Source: Theobroma cacao | Taxonomy: Eukaryota > Streptophyta > Magnoliopsida > Malvales > Malvaceae | DNA: 64,000 nucleotides | Assembly (NCBI RefSeq): GCF_000208745.1 | Contig: NC_030859.1 | Coordinates: 3,404,848-3,468,847 of the forward strand | Direction: 5' to 3' | Part shown: in pieces, positions 12,536 through 24,760 of the stretch | How positions within the stretch are numbered: position 1 is the first letter of the stretch | How the letters are laid out: each line of letters begins with the position of its first letter | Position numbers and translations under genes: made by a program | Notes under the pieces: model-generated | The model's database searches: none | What the model saw: only the letters and a program-made list of their open reading frames with translations | Told to the model about the DNA's origin: nothing

Positions 12536-13190
12536 AACAAGAGTCCCTTTTGCTTCTCAGATAGAAGAAGGTGGAGGGAGGGTGCTTGCCAGAAGTTTGT
12601 TCTTATTGTTGATGACCCCAAGTTGGTGAAGTATTTGGGGGGGGGGGGGGGTGGGGGGTGGGGGAGGGGGAGAGGAGTGGTTTGGCCATCCCTGTTGAAA
12701 TTGTGCCGTTTTGTTAGAAAGTTACTGCCAAAATATAGCAAGAATTGTTTGTGGATTCAAATTGCATTGCCGAGCTAAGAAATGATTGTAAAAGCAACCC
12801 TTTGTGGGGGAAAAAAAAAAGACACTGTAGGCATTATGCCAATCTCCATACCCCTTTCTATAGGCCTAGCTAAGGAGGCTCCTGTTTCTCTCTTTCAGAC
12901 ACTCTCAATACATTCTCTTACTACACTCTTGATATTTTCTGACTTCACTGTCAGATAGTTGAGCCAAGCTCCAGCCTTTCTAACAGCCTCTGTCTTGCAG
13001 GTATTCAGCTAAGCACAAATGTTGACTCCAGAGCCAGATTTTAGCATTAACAATTACAAATAATGGCAGTTATATTTTTGGACTTGTGTTTCAAGAAGAT
13101 GCCAGCATTTGCAGGTTGCTAGTGATGCCTTTTTGAGGTTAGTATGGAATGATTCTTGACATGGCTACTTCTGTGACGCTGGTGTACTAG
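12536..13190 (+). pseudogene. Decayed ribose-5-phosphate isomerase A copy
   Basis: Plus-strand translation in shifting frames matches the C-terminal half of plant ribose-5-phosphate isomerase (pentose phosphate and Calvin pathways). Positions 12541-12580 read like ESLLLLR-stop-KKVEG, resembling the family's GGSLLREKMVEGAC. Positions 12593-12643 read KFVLIVDDPKLVKYLGG. After a G-rich expansion (12637-12651 and beyond) come SGLAIPVEIVPFC, TAG at 12715 where Trp is expected, KVTAKI, TAG at 12736, then QELFVDSNCIAELR. About 250 bp without similarity follow. The C-terminal part resumes near 13056 with TNNGSYIFGLVFQED, shifts frame into VASDAFLRL, and ends ILDMATSVTLVY-stop at 13188-13190. There are at least three in-frame stops and several frameshifts, and the N-terminal half is absent, so this cannot encode an enzyme. 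As some plant family members are intronless, a processed copy and a truncated duplicate cannot be separated. Confidence 0.78.
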
Positions 13191-14551
13191 CCTCACCATC
13201 AAGAAGAGGTAGGCAATTGTTTGGGAGTTAATGGGTGTTGGTGAAAAGCTCTATGTGCAGGGTTGTTTCTACATTTCTGATCCAATTGAGGTCGGCAAGT
13301 GCTGTAACAGGGAAAGGATTTTTGGTTTCCTTTGCATCTGTTGATAGATGAGTAGGGTGGAGGAAAGTCTCTTCAAGTCTTGTTTTTATCTCTGAGACAA
13401 TTTTAGGGAAGAAATTCAGCAATTTAAATTCACAAAGCATCCGTGCAAAAGTTGGTACGAGGGATCTTAACACAATATAATGCTCAGTGCAAGCTCTATT
13501 TTTGATTTGGAAAAAATCTCCCCCATTAACAGATTGAAATACTTTTGACATCAATGGGAAACACAACTCTCAGTAACAAAATCATTTCTTCTACTCTCTT
13601 ATTCTGATACACAGCTTTTAAGTCATTCAATCAAATGAAACCTTTCCTTTCTGCAGCTTGTAAGAGCTTAGATGAAAACAACTAGTACTAATTGTTAGAT
13701 ACAAATTTCAGGAACAAAACAGGTATCAATCAAAATCAGGCCTGCCTATCTCCAATCTAACTAACTTAAAAGACAGCCCAAGCATCTCAAAAGATCCATT
13801 TACATGTAGATCCAGGACAGAAATAGACTTCTTGAGGAGAAAAAGATCAAGTTCCCCATAATCTAGCAAGCTTAATTTATGCATACAATGATAAATGACC
13901 AAAAATACCGGAGTAAGAACCCTCAGATGAAGTAACTGAATTTTTAGCTTTACCATTCAACTTCAGTTCTAAAGAAATGTCATGCATGGGAGCTGGTTTA
14001 GACAAGACCAAGATTTGCAGCAGTAACCAAATTCACTAGGAAATGCTGATTGTTGTTTTATTTTTCTCTCTTCTGTGCGTATCGAAGTCCATGAAGTTTG
14101 AGCTACACAAAAACAGGAAGTAATTCTCTGTTATATCTCATAAATCTCACATCTTTCCATCTCCAAGATTTGAGCCAGAGATATCTAGGGTAAAAGTCCT
14201 AGTTTCTAACAACCGGGATGTTCCATTGGGGATAAAGATGTGAGCTCCTAAGATAGAGATGCAAAATCAAATGTAGGCACTAACAATGAGAAATGAAATA
14301 ACCATAAATCCAACACACCAGAAGATGACAAAATTCAAAAGAATCACTAAATAGTTTATCTTGCAATGAGGTTCAACATCACCAATTCAAATCCCAATTT
14401 TACATAATTCTACAAAAATAAAAACATATTAGCACAATTGACACAATTCTCACTTTAAATATAACAAGGAGAAAAAAAAGGAGGGGTTCTTAAATTACAC
14501 TTACAAGTACAAGAAATCTCCATCCTCTACCAAAGAATCTTGAAAACCCCA
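13191..14551. other. Spacer before RPL10
   Basis: No supported gene. A 112-codon minus-strand frame at 13228-13566 has no recognisable family and no flanking splice context. The 14.46-14.55 kb part is the probable 3' untranslated region of the minus-strand RPL10 gene. Confidence 0.45.
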
Positions 14552-15238
14552 CTATTGCCCACCACTTTCCTCCTCCAGCTTCTTCACATAAGCCTGCAAA
14601 ATCATTACAACATCCCTGGCAGGAGCCTGGAGTGTCCCAACAAGTCCAATAGCAGGACTCTGTAAACTTCCCAGAAGCTTAGCATAAATCTCAGCCCTGG
14701 TAGGCATATTTTCCAACTGCTTAAACTCTCCAGGCCCATAAAACTTCCCTTCAAAAACAGCCCCTGTGAAGTCATTTTCAACCTTCTTTTCCTTCTGAAA
14801 CGTCCTGTAAGGCTTAATAGCATCTGGGATTTCTTCACTGTGAACAAAAAGCCAAGCATTCATGCCTTTCATGCAAGGTTTCAAGGCTTCCCAGGGAGTT
14901 CCTTCAATAGCCTTGAAAACCAAAGTATTTTTAGCTACAAGCAGCTTGGATGACCCTGGAAGTGATCTACGTAATTCCTGGAATTGCTTAACAGTGAAAC
15001 CAGTGTATTTTACAGCTGCTATAAGGTAACAGTTCTCTAATTGGCTTTTAACCGTTTCAACCGTTTCTTCCTTTTTGGTACGGGAAATGGCTGCTTTGAT
15101 GGAAGGGAAAGGGGTGGTGGGTTTGAAGGAAGGGAACTTGGGTTTGGAAGAGTGTAAAAATGGGTTTGTGGGTTTCAGAGTTTGGGTTTGGGAAGGTGGA
15201 GGCTTGGATGAAGGGAAGGAAAGGAGAGCGGTTTCCAT
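14552..15238 (-). CDS. RPL10: 50S ribosomal protein L10, plastid precursor
   Basis: Nuclear-encoded uL10 of the chloroplast ribosome; it anchors the L7/L12 stalk that recruits translation factors. Intronless, 228 aa. Residues 1 to about 50 form a typical transit peptide, rich in Ser, Pro, Thr and Lys and without acidic residues (METALLSFPSSKPPPSQTQ...). The mature part shows the L10 fold signatures: KSQLENCYLIAAVKYTGFTV (a variant of the bacterial start that binds 23S rRNA), LRRSLPGSSKLLVAKNTL, and PARDVVMILQAYVKKLEEE at the C-terminus, the helix expected to bind L12. Length fits plant plastid L10 (~220 aa). The ATG at 15238 is the first in frame; a short GA repeat lies just upstream in the likely 5' untranslated region. 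The next gene is also on the minus strand, 735 bp upstream. Confidence 0.95.
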   Translation of the reverse strand: METALLSFPSSKPPPSQTQTLKPTNPFLHSSKPKFPSFKPTTPFPSIKAAISRTKKEETVETVKSQLENCYLIAAVKYTGFTVKQFQELRRSLPGSSKLLVAKNTLVFKAIEGTPWEALKPCMKGMNAWLFVHSEEIPDAIKPYRTFQKEKKVENDFTGAVFEGKFYGPGEFKQLENMPTRAEIYAKLLGSLQSPAIGLVGTLQAPARDVVMILQAYVKKLEEESGGQ

Positions 15239-15972
15239 TCTAGAGAGAGAGAGAGATTGGTCGTAAGAAGGGGAATGGAGTTTTAAGGGGGCTTATCCAG
15301 TTAGCAGAGTCGAGGAACTGAAACCGCAAGGGTAGAAGCAAAATTACCTTTAAGACCTTCAGAATTTTATTTTATTTTTTTCTAAATATTTAGATGACTG
15401 GTTTAATACGAATCAAAAATACTTTTACCTTATCAGAATTCACTTTACCCTTTGTTTTAGAGCAAGTTAGTATGTTTTTTTAAATATGATTATATAAAAA
15501 ATAATTTAAAAATCAAAATCGATAAATCGTTGTAATTAAAAAATTTTAATTATATGTCAAAATTTTATTAAAATAATAATTATATATAAAATTCATATTC
15601 AACTAAATTTTTATATTTTTATTTTAAATTAAATAAATTTACTTTTTATCAAATAAATTTATCCATAAAATGACATTCCTCTAAAAACAAGATATCCATT
15701 AATAAAAGAGAAAATCCAGATTTCGATGGTTAAACAAGATATAAATTACAATTAACTCTCGATTACGATGAATTTATTCTCAATTACGAAAGAAAATCCC
15801 TTCAATCTCATTGTAATGTCAAACTGGATCTAGAAAATAGTATTACCAATGGTGGTATCTATGAATACATTCAAATAAACCCCAAAATTTCGTTGGGACA
15901 ATGAGCTTTGGTTCTACCAAAAATATGTTTCTAAGGACAATATGAATAAACACTTGGAAGAAGGGCAGATTG
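15239..15972. promoter_or_regulatory. RPL10 upstream region and end of the HAD gene
   Basis: This 734-bp spacer holds the RPL10 promoter and 5' leader on its left side (a GA repeat at 15242-15256) and the 3' untranslated region of the HAD phosphatase gene on its right. The middle, 15360-15700, is very AT-rich. No open frame or RNA gene is visible. Confidence 0.5.
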
Positions 15973-18900
15973 CTAAGAATTATACTCTCTTCTCAGAATA
16001 TAGTCTACTGCCTCCTCAACAGTGTCAACAACCTGCACAGCAAACAGGGAAGCCTCTAATACGGTAAACCAAAGAAGTATGACAGATTTCTTTTTGACAG
16101 CATTAAGATTGATTAGTCAACTTGCCAGGTTTGCTGGAAATTCTGCATGATTATCTTTTCCTCGGAAAACACCTGTCCTTGTCAAGATAGAAAACCAAGG
16201 ATGCCCGGACTGGAAATTAAAAGATGTACAAAGGTTTTGATCCTCAAGGCTCAAACAAAAGCATAACTGAATGGACTTCTTCTGTCTGTGAGTTTTGTGC
16301 ACACGATTGAGGAATTATAAGGTGTATGTAGACAAACCTGCCTTGCGCCTTTGACATCAACTGAAGGATTATCACCAATCATGTAAAGTGTTTCAAAAGG
16401 ATGTGATCCAGAAACTCCATTGTTCTCAGAATGATCTATGCAAGAAGATGACTGGAGTTGGCTCAATATTGCTTCAGCATTCTTGAAGACAAATGGATTT
16501 GGTTTCCCATAAGATACATACTCTAGACCTTTGGGGTTGATTCTACAAAAAGTACAAGCATAAAAGTAGTAATAGAGGACACAACTGTTTACAAAGAGGT
16601 TATATGTATGATCCGTCAAGTCTTTTGCCATATGGAGTTTATTGAAAGCCTGCAGGTGAAGAGATCATTCTTCAGATCTTCTTACTGGAAAATCTACAAC
16701 TTAGTTTATAAATCTAAGGATAAGTATTTCACTAGATAAAAAGAATGATCTCGTAGTTTATTGAAATGAAAAAACAGTCACACCAGAAAGTACAAGTATT
16801 ACTATGACAATGTCTTAGTCACTTCCCTGACTTGGGTAGTGAACAAACAGAAAATATTCAAACAAAATTCTCTTTTCAAAATACTGGAGATGTATTTCCA
16901 TTTTTCTATTTAAAAAAGCCAACGGAGTTATATACAACCCAGGTGGTGATTCAAGCTGAATTCTCAATTTGATGTGAATTATCTAATGCAATGAGACATT
17001 AACCTTACATGTTGAAGATGCTCTCCAGTGCAATTCTAAAAGCACCCAATCCAAGACGCTCAGATGGAAAGGCAGCCTGTTCAGGGCACTAGTAAGTTTA
17101 GTGCAAAATTCACTTCATGGAAAATGAGAAGTATTAAAAGAATTAAATCCTATCCCATAACAGAGAGCAGAAGTTTGCTTAAGGGTAAGGCCAAGTCAAA
17201 AGAAGTGGAAGTTCTAGTAACTACATTAAAATAGTCAATAATATAGTTATCAACATGCTTGATGCCAAGAGCACAGCATAGGCACAGGCAGTTGTAAGCC
17301 TGTAACCTTATGTATTAAATCTCAAACTCTCCGGTTTACAGATATTTGTAAGCAAAAGAAAAGAGGTTCTATTATGAGCCCCTTGAATTCAGGATTGTTC
17401 TCTGTCCATCTGCATAATGTGGTTCAACGCTGAGTCCCTATGAAACATTCCATGAAACTCTCTTATACATAAATAAGCACAACAACAAACCTGATATTCA
17501 AGATCATCCGCGGCAAAATATAAAGGTGGTTGGTTTCTATTTGCATCTCCAGGAAGGCCTCCAGATCTTAAAATGTCACATAGCACCTGAAGCAATCAAT
17601 TTATAAGATGTTGTGGAAGGACAAGATCATTTCTAATAGAATGTTGAGTAATTAAAGTTTTTCCACTGTCACAAGTAGAGGTTAATTAGAACTTTTAGGA
17701 AAAGCACAATCCAAGTCCTCATAAAGCAATGCAGTTCAAACTATAATCTAATCTAAAATGTGAAACTCAAAATGCCACATTATTGCATGAAATCAACATT
17801 TTCAAATCTTAAAGCAAATGATTTCATGAAACTGTTTCACAAATTTGGGACAAGGGTATGTCATCAAGCAACGAACAAGACATTATCATTGAAATGTTTC
17901 CAACATTTCTGTTAATGATTTCTTTCTCTAAAGTAAAGTAAACAGAAGCATGTAATTCAACAATTTCACAACTTGCTTTCATTTCACATTGAATATCATG
18001 AACACCAGAATAAGTTATGGTGCAATATCAAATTAACCAAACAAGAAAATCGCTTAATAAAGAGTTTGAAAGTACACCATTCAAGGGCACTTTTGGTTGA
18101 GATTTGAAGATGCACATAGACTTACAGTTCTAATTCAAAAGTAGAATAAGAAACACCTGAATGTCCCTGCCCCAGTCTACAGGATCACTGACAACAAATG
18201 CTGCCTTAATCCTTTCTGAGAAAACATCATATCTTGGCACTGCTGGTGTCTTCCTATCTGACACAGGTGCAGTTGTCCATCTCTTATATTGAGATACAGG
18301 ATCAATGATCTCAAAGTAAGATGCATATTCTTCCAAGGACAGAACTTTTCTAGCACCAAAATAACTTAGCTGTATATATTTCCAAAAAAATTAAAAACCT
18401 ATGCAACAGAAATCAGGACTTTTCCAGACCTAAACATGAAACTGAGCCCTTACTTGAAGCCATACTCAGACATCACCAAAGCAGGGTTCCCTTTCCCAGT
18501 AGCAATAATGAGTTCATTCTCAAATCTGACTTGGAAAAAACAAATATCAGCAAACTCTATCATGAACATCTAAATAAATCAAGGCAATTGGAAAGAACTA
18601 GAGTAGCACATAGGTTGTATGTTAACTATAAGTTAATGATGTCAATATTCAAGAGAAAAGAACTCTAGAAGCAAAAGAAAAGGATTCCACATTCTAGAAA
18701 TTAATATAAATCTCCTCCTTTTCAGTTAGACTGATCATGCTAAACTTGTTAAAATAGAATATCTTTCAGAAAACAAGATGATGCGCAATTCACCCAAGTC
18801 TTATCTACTATAATTATATCAAGAACAAAAACCTATAATGTCTGATACAATTATGAAATCTTAAGATTTTTGGAAACTTAGCTACTCCACAGTTGATCCT

Positions 18901-20170
18901 CTAATCCAACTACTTTCTTCCAACATGTTATATGGAAGAGATCAAAGTCATCCTCATTGCAATTCCCAGAAGAAGCAAATGTTGATATTTACCAATCCAA
19001 AGTTAGCTTGCATAAATCCAATTACAACACCTCAAGTAACCATGATCTCATTTATTGATAATCTAGTGATAGCATGTGGTAAGTCAAAATACAATGCAGA
19101 ATCAATATCTACTCACTTCTTCAATAAATTTCTAAAAGGTGAGTGACCCTGTACAACCTGCATCATAAGTAAATGTCAGCAATCCATTTTTCAAACACAC
19201 AAACATTAAAAACATGGAAAACTCTACATTCATATAAAAACACCTACACCCTACCTGAGAAGGCAAAATATTTACCCCCAAAAGTTCACTTAACTCCTTG
19301 GCTCGCTTAGTTTCTGGGACACCACCTCCTATTTAAGTCAAACAGCCATGTCATTTTACCAATGACATAATATAATACTCCTTATACTACTCTCACATAA
19401 ATATTCCGTAGGTTAAATTTAGCATTGCAGTTGGATTGCCACATAATGCTGAATAAGTTCACAGTTTTCCAACTACCAGAACACCAATTTAGACCTTTAA
19501 TTATATATGTTTAGCATCATTTTATAAAATTATAGCTAAAAATGTAAAATATTATAATCAATGCAAACCTGTATGGTTCCATCAATATTAATAATAAACT
19601 AGACTCACTTTAAAATGACTCACCATTTGTCAAGAACAAGTATGGAACCTTCAATTCACCTATTGAAGAATTCATTAAAAAATATACTATATATTAGTAA
19701 TTAGTCGTACTGATCAACAGTTATTTTTTCCTCTTTTTCTTAATTTTCTTGCATTTGAAGGCAACCAAACAAATTTAATACAGAGAAAATAAAATTCATG
19801 ACAGTAATGAAAGTCAAAAAAATAAAATTCTTTTATAGTACCAGAATCTCCGTACAATCTTCTCAAAGCTTGCGGAGAACCTCCAATAGGAACACGGCCG
19901 CGAAGAATAACCCCATCGATATCAAATGCAATTCCAAAATTACACCTGAAATTGAAAAAACAACCTCAATTTTCAAAATTTCTGATTCATTCTCATTTTC
20001 CATGCAATTTCTAGGGAACCAAACAAGAATTTTAAACAAAATTTCGTTTTTTTTCCCTAAAAAATGAACCTTTTTTGGTGGTTGGAGCGAAGCTGAGACG
20101 ATTGAAACAAAACTGGAGCTCTGTTTTTTAATTGGGAAACCCTAGAAATCGTCGTTGCGTGAAATCTCAT
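15973..20170 (-). CDS. HAD-superfamily hydrolase, HDHD5/CECR5 type
   Basis: Class-IIA haloacid-dehalogenase-type phosphatase; substrate unknown. Twelve coding exons (minus): 20170-20070, 19945-19842, 19659-19624, 19328-19255, 19157-19117, 18525-18454, 18349-18157, 17586-17491, 17076-17009, 16542-16338, 16209-16126, 16032-15973; 1134 nt, 377 aa, about the size I recall for Arabidopsis At3g45740. HAD motif I is FDIDGV with Asp42 and Asp44, motif II LFLTNGGG with Thr79, the motif III lysine is Lys275 in YGKPNP, and motif IV MIGDNPSVDVKGA has Asp319. Residues 1-34 (MRFHATTISRVSQLKNR...) are basic, Ser/Arg-rich and nearly free of acidic residues, so mitochondrial import is likely but unproven. Intron 11 has a GC donor (CTG/GCAAGT); all other introns are GT-AG. 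The gene is divergent from the CCCH gene. Exon 7 uses the acceptor GCTAG (18350), not the upstream ACAG, because only this keeps YGFKKVLSL in frame. Confidence 0.92.
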
Positions 20171-21116
20171 TTCCAAACCTAGCTCTCTCCCCTTCCTTCC
20201 TTCTCTGAAGAGTGAAAACTCTTGTGGTCACCAGAAGCTTGAAGCTGGTGGCTCTCTCTCATCCTCCCTGGAGTTCTTGGCCGTTATTTTACGATTTATT
20301 AAAACGACATCGTTTAATTATATTATTTCTTAAAAAGTGAAAATTACCAAAATTGTTGTAGTTTTTTTTTTTGTCTTAATTTGTGTTCCATTATTATTAA
20401 ATTTTCAAATAGGTAAAATCCTATGTCATGTCAGACGCCTAAAAGGAAATAAATAAAATATTTAATCCTATGTCGAGTTTTAAGCTAGATTTTGAAAAGC
20501 TTACAAGTATAAACATTATATGATTCGATAAGTTAATTTTTTTTAAAAAAAATTGATATTAAAATAAATTTGATTTAAACTCGATTCACACCAATCATCT
20601 CTAAAGTGATCAACGGTATGAGAACATGTTTAAATTGAGTAGAGAAAAATGTAAATCAAGTATTTCAAAAAAAATATGTGTAATGTTTTAATTTCATACG
20701 AGATAGATAAAAAATTTTAAAAAAATTTATACATCGTAGATGTTTTTTGAGAAAGAAAATAATAATCTTGTGACACCTATAATAAGCGCTATTTGAAATA
20801 CATAAAAATATACTTCAAATAAAAACTTATGAAAATGATTAATAAACAATTTTGTGTGTATTTTTTTTTTTCACATATTAGCAAACAGTTACCATTAACA
20901 TAACCCTTGAGCGAGGACAAAGTCGTCATTTCAGATAAATAAAACAAAATCCCCTCTGTCCTGTGTCGCTTCTCCATCTCCACGCCATTGTTAAACTCTC
21001 TTTAAAACCCTATTTCCTAATCTTCCCTGCAAAATAAAAAAGCTTCAAGCTTTCACCAATTTTTCGTTTTGATTTTAATTAGTTAATTTATTTTTTTTTG
21101 GCCGATTCCCAAAACA
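20171..21116. promoter_or_regulatory. Divergent promoter region of HAD and CCCH genes
   Basis: A 946-bp spacer between two outward-pointing start codons. It includes both 5' leaders: a TC-rich segment near 20180-20280 for the minus-strand gene and a pyrimidine-rich leader near 20940-21116 for the plus-strand gene. The centre is AT-rich with no clear TATA box at the expected distance. Confidence 0.55.
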
Positions 21117-24100
21117 ATGCCCCCGAAGCAGCAAGCGAAATCGAAAGCCGATTTGGCGAAGAAGCAAAAAATCGTAGAAGACAAAACCTTCGGTCTGAAG
21201 AACAAAAACAAAAGCAAAAACGTTCAGAAATATGTCCAAAGTCTCCAGCAAACGGTTCAAGCCAAACCCGACCCGTCTAAAGTCGCCGCTAAGGTACCCT
21301 TCTTTTTATTTTTAAAAAGTTTTTTTAATTAAATTCTCCTTGTTTGTTTTGAAAATTTTAACTTTTTTGAATAATAAAATTTGTGATTTTTATTTTTATA
21401 TGGAATAATTGCTTATTTGAAGATTGAATATTGAAGTAAATATTAGTAGTACATATGAATGTAAAGTGCTTTTTAGTTAATGTTTTCATCGTTACTAAAT
21501 GTAGTTCTGGTTTTTTATTATTTATGTTTTATTTATTAGCAACTTTCAAGGAAGTAAAAAGTAAGTAGGAAAAACAGTAATGAAATCAATTCTGAATAAT
21601 TAATTATAATTATAATTGTAATGTAAGGATTTTGAAAGTGGGTGTATTTGGATGGAAATTTGTTAACTATGATTAAAGAAAAGCTTGGAAATTTAGTTAG
21701 GAGGTTGTGCTTGGTAGAATGAAAAATTAGCTCATATTTTTTTCTTCCTTTTTGATTTAGGAAAAAGAATTAGCTGATAATTATAGTAACTGGGTTACTC
21801 CTTTTATGGATGTTGTGAGCAGAAAAAGAAAGAGGAAGAGAAAGCAAGAGAGAAAGAGTTAAATGATTTGTTCAAAATTGCTGTTACCCAACCAAAAGTA
21901 CCAGTAGGTATGTATGATGGTTTTTTCAAACTGAGTTATTTGTTGTTTTTATGTTTCTTATTTATACACTGGGTTGGCTTTGTTGATAATGGAAGTTGCA
22001 TGTTGAATAGGTGTGGATCCCAAGTCCATAGTGTGTGAATTTTTTAAGGTGGGACAATGTATGAAGGGTTTTAAGTGCAAGTTTTCACACGATTTGAACG
22101 TTCAGCGGAAGGGTGAGAAGATTGATATTTACAGTGACAAGCGTGATCAAGGTAGTTGATACTGATAGACATTTAGTTGTTATGCAATATTTTGACCCTT
22201 TTTTCATGTTTGTTTTTTCTCTTCTCTTTTTCTGTATCAATGGGATTATGATTTTTTTGCGGTGTTTTTATCTTAAGAAACAATGGAGGACTGGGACCAG
22301 GAGACACTGGAGAAGGTTGTGGAATCAAAAAAAACAGAGTATAACCAGAATAAGCCTACTGAGATTGTATGTAATCTTTTTCCTGCTCAATTTATTATAG
22401 ACATAAGATGTTGATGGTATTTTGGCTAATCATATCTTGACATTTACAGTTTCTGCTCTGCTGTCTTTTTCCCTGTGGTGAAGGATAGCAATGAAAGAAT
22501 GATTTTGGACGCTAAGAATTAGTGTGACTAAGGGCAAAAACTTAGAAGGTAGAAAATTATGTTGGCAATTAGGTTTTGTCAAGTGGGCTCAGATTTTTAT
22601 ACTAATTATGATCATTAGGTGTTAATTTTAATTTTGGCTGATAATGATTGGCTGATTTCAATAGGAAGAAAGAAAAGTAGATCCCCTAGATCATTCTTGG
22701 AGCTTAATAGCCTTAGGTGACGTTCAGCCATTATTCTGCCCAAGCCATTCTTAACAAATTACATTTTGTCTACTGTTCTTCAATAAGATTCATTGTTTGT
22801 GATCTGATAACTACTTTCTGCAGTTATATATGTGGCGATGTATCATTATTTGTTGATTGTTTATAATACCTCTGTGCAGGTTTGCAAATACTTTCTGGAA
22901 GCTGTGGAAAAGAAACAGTATGGCTGGTTCTGGGAATGCCCAAATGGTGGCAAAGATTGTCACTACAGACATGCTCTTCCTCCAGGATATGTTTTGAAGT
23001 CTCAGATGAAGACACTTTTGGAGGAAGAGAGTGAGAAGATTTCTATCGAGGAAGAGATTGAAAACCAGGTAAAAAAATCATACTTAAGTTTGCCTAGTTG
23101 TAGTTTGCTTCTATTTTTTATGTATCACAACTCACAATGGCCATTTAGTTTCCTTTTTCTTTCTTCCCTCAATAAATGGACTATTTTAGCTTATATGTGC
23201 AAATATTTTCTTGTTTTCCGTGCTTATATTCGTTCTTGTTCTAATTGTTTGTCTGTTTATTTCAGCGCTCAAAATTAACAGCATCCACTCCAATGACTCC
23301 TGAGCTATTTATGCTATGGAAGACGAAAAAGATGGAAGAAAGAGAAGCTAGTTTGGCTGCACAACGAGCAGAGAGGGCTAAGAATGATCGCATGAGGTAT
23401 TATCTTCCTGCAGGTTGCTCTGTATTAAAAATATTACATTGGAATGTTATTATATATTTGTTCGTCTATTTCAGTGGTCGTGAGTTGTTTCTCTTGGATG
23501 CAAGTTTGTTTGTGGATGATGCTGAGGCATATGAGGAATACCAGAGAGAAGAACCTGAGGTTGCTGAGCAGAAGGTAATTCTTCTACTATTAATTTTCAG
23601 TATCATTGACAACTCTCTGGCAGTTGGAAACTTGTTTTTCTGGTAAATCAACATCCTTCTTCAGTCCCCCCACCCACCACAAACAAACAGAAAAAAGAAA
23701 AACGAAAAAGGCCTTCTTATTCCCCCATGGGTTAAATTTTCTGATTCCAACTTACAGCAATCTAGAGCCTCAAGGTTCTATTTGAGTCTTCCTTATACAT
23801 TTTTTTACTTTGATATCAGCTCACTTTTCTTTTTTGGTTGGCATGCATTGACCAGTACATGAATGCTTCCTCTGATCTCTATCAATTTTTTTTCCTGATA
23901 GTGTTGGGCTGTCCACTCATGCTTGTCTTTATCTCTAGCTTTTTCGATCACCTACCTTCTCCTCTGCTTTCTGTATACCTGCTTGCTTTGGAACAGAACA
24001 GAAGAGCATGCATCATAGATTTTTTCATGTGTACATGCATGGTCATTAATTACCATGGGTTGTTACTTGTAGAGTGGAGTACTGGAGTTATAATGTTTCA

Positions 24101-24760
24101 CAGTGTAGTGCGTCATATTGAAATCTTGGATACCCTTTAGTATATAATTCATACTCTAACCATACATTGGCAGGAGGACTTTTTTTTTTTTGAAAGGTCA
24201 TTGGCAGTAGGACTTTGAACAGAAAAAATTAAACTGCTTCACATCCTACATGGTTGAACAGCATATCAAAAACAAGCTCCACTCATCTGGCATGAAGTCA
24301 GTAGTGGGCTATGCATGTATTGATTATCGGTGCCCTACACTTTGATGCTCTTTGGATTTTGGAAATGCTTGAGAATATGGATTGGAACAGAATATGTTAT
24401 TTATATCGGATCTGCAAACTTAGAATTTGAACTGATAACACTGCTATTTCGATCATCTGACTTACAGTGGGTAGAAACTCATAGTATATGGGGGTTTTCT
24501 TCTGTTAAGCATCATGACAATTTAAAATACATCTTATTTATGCTTTCTTAGCTCATTTTCATTGTCTTCAATTTCAGGTCAAGGATGATTCAACAGCAGC
24601 TGGGCCAAGTAATGCAACTAGTGCAGTTGCTGATTCTGATGACATCCTTCTTGATGATGAAGATGATGAGCTTGATATGGATGAGCTAAATGAGCTTGAA
24701 GCTAGTTTGTCTAGAACATCTATTCATATTCGGGAGCCAGGTATTCCAGCGTCATATTGA
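21117..24760 (+). CDS. CCCH zinc-finger protein, ZC3H15/DFRP1 (C3H11/C3H21) family
   Basis: Orthologue of mammalian ZC3H15 (DFRP1) and yeast Tma46, which bind and stabilise the translation-linked GTPase DRG1; in plants annotated as zinc finger CCCH domain proteins 11/21. Exons 21117-21293, 21823-21907, 22011-22151, 22278-22366, 22880-23068, 23266-23396, 23475-23574, 24578-24760; 1095 nt, 364 aa. The N-terminus is Lys-rich ([18 protein letters not shown]). CCCH finger 1 has Cys96, Cys104, Cys110 and His114. Finger 2 has Cys166, Cys184, Cys191 and His195 with the long first loop usual in this family. A charged, coiled segment ([17 protein letters not shown]) and the DFRP region follow. The C-terminus is acidic ([20 protein letters not shown]) and ends REPGIPASY. 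Intron 7 is about 1 kb. All phases close without conflict. Confidence 0.94.

Noticed and set aside
13228..13566. 112-codon minus-strand frame
   Set aside because: No family resemblance, no splice context, and no support beyond length.
18351..18370. Upstream acceptor ACAG for exon 7 of the HAD gene
   Set aside because: It would add LSYFGAR-like residues out of phase with the preceding exon; the GCTAG acceptor at 18350 restores YGFKKVLSL.
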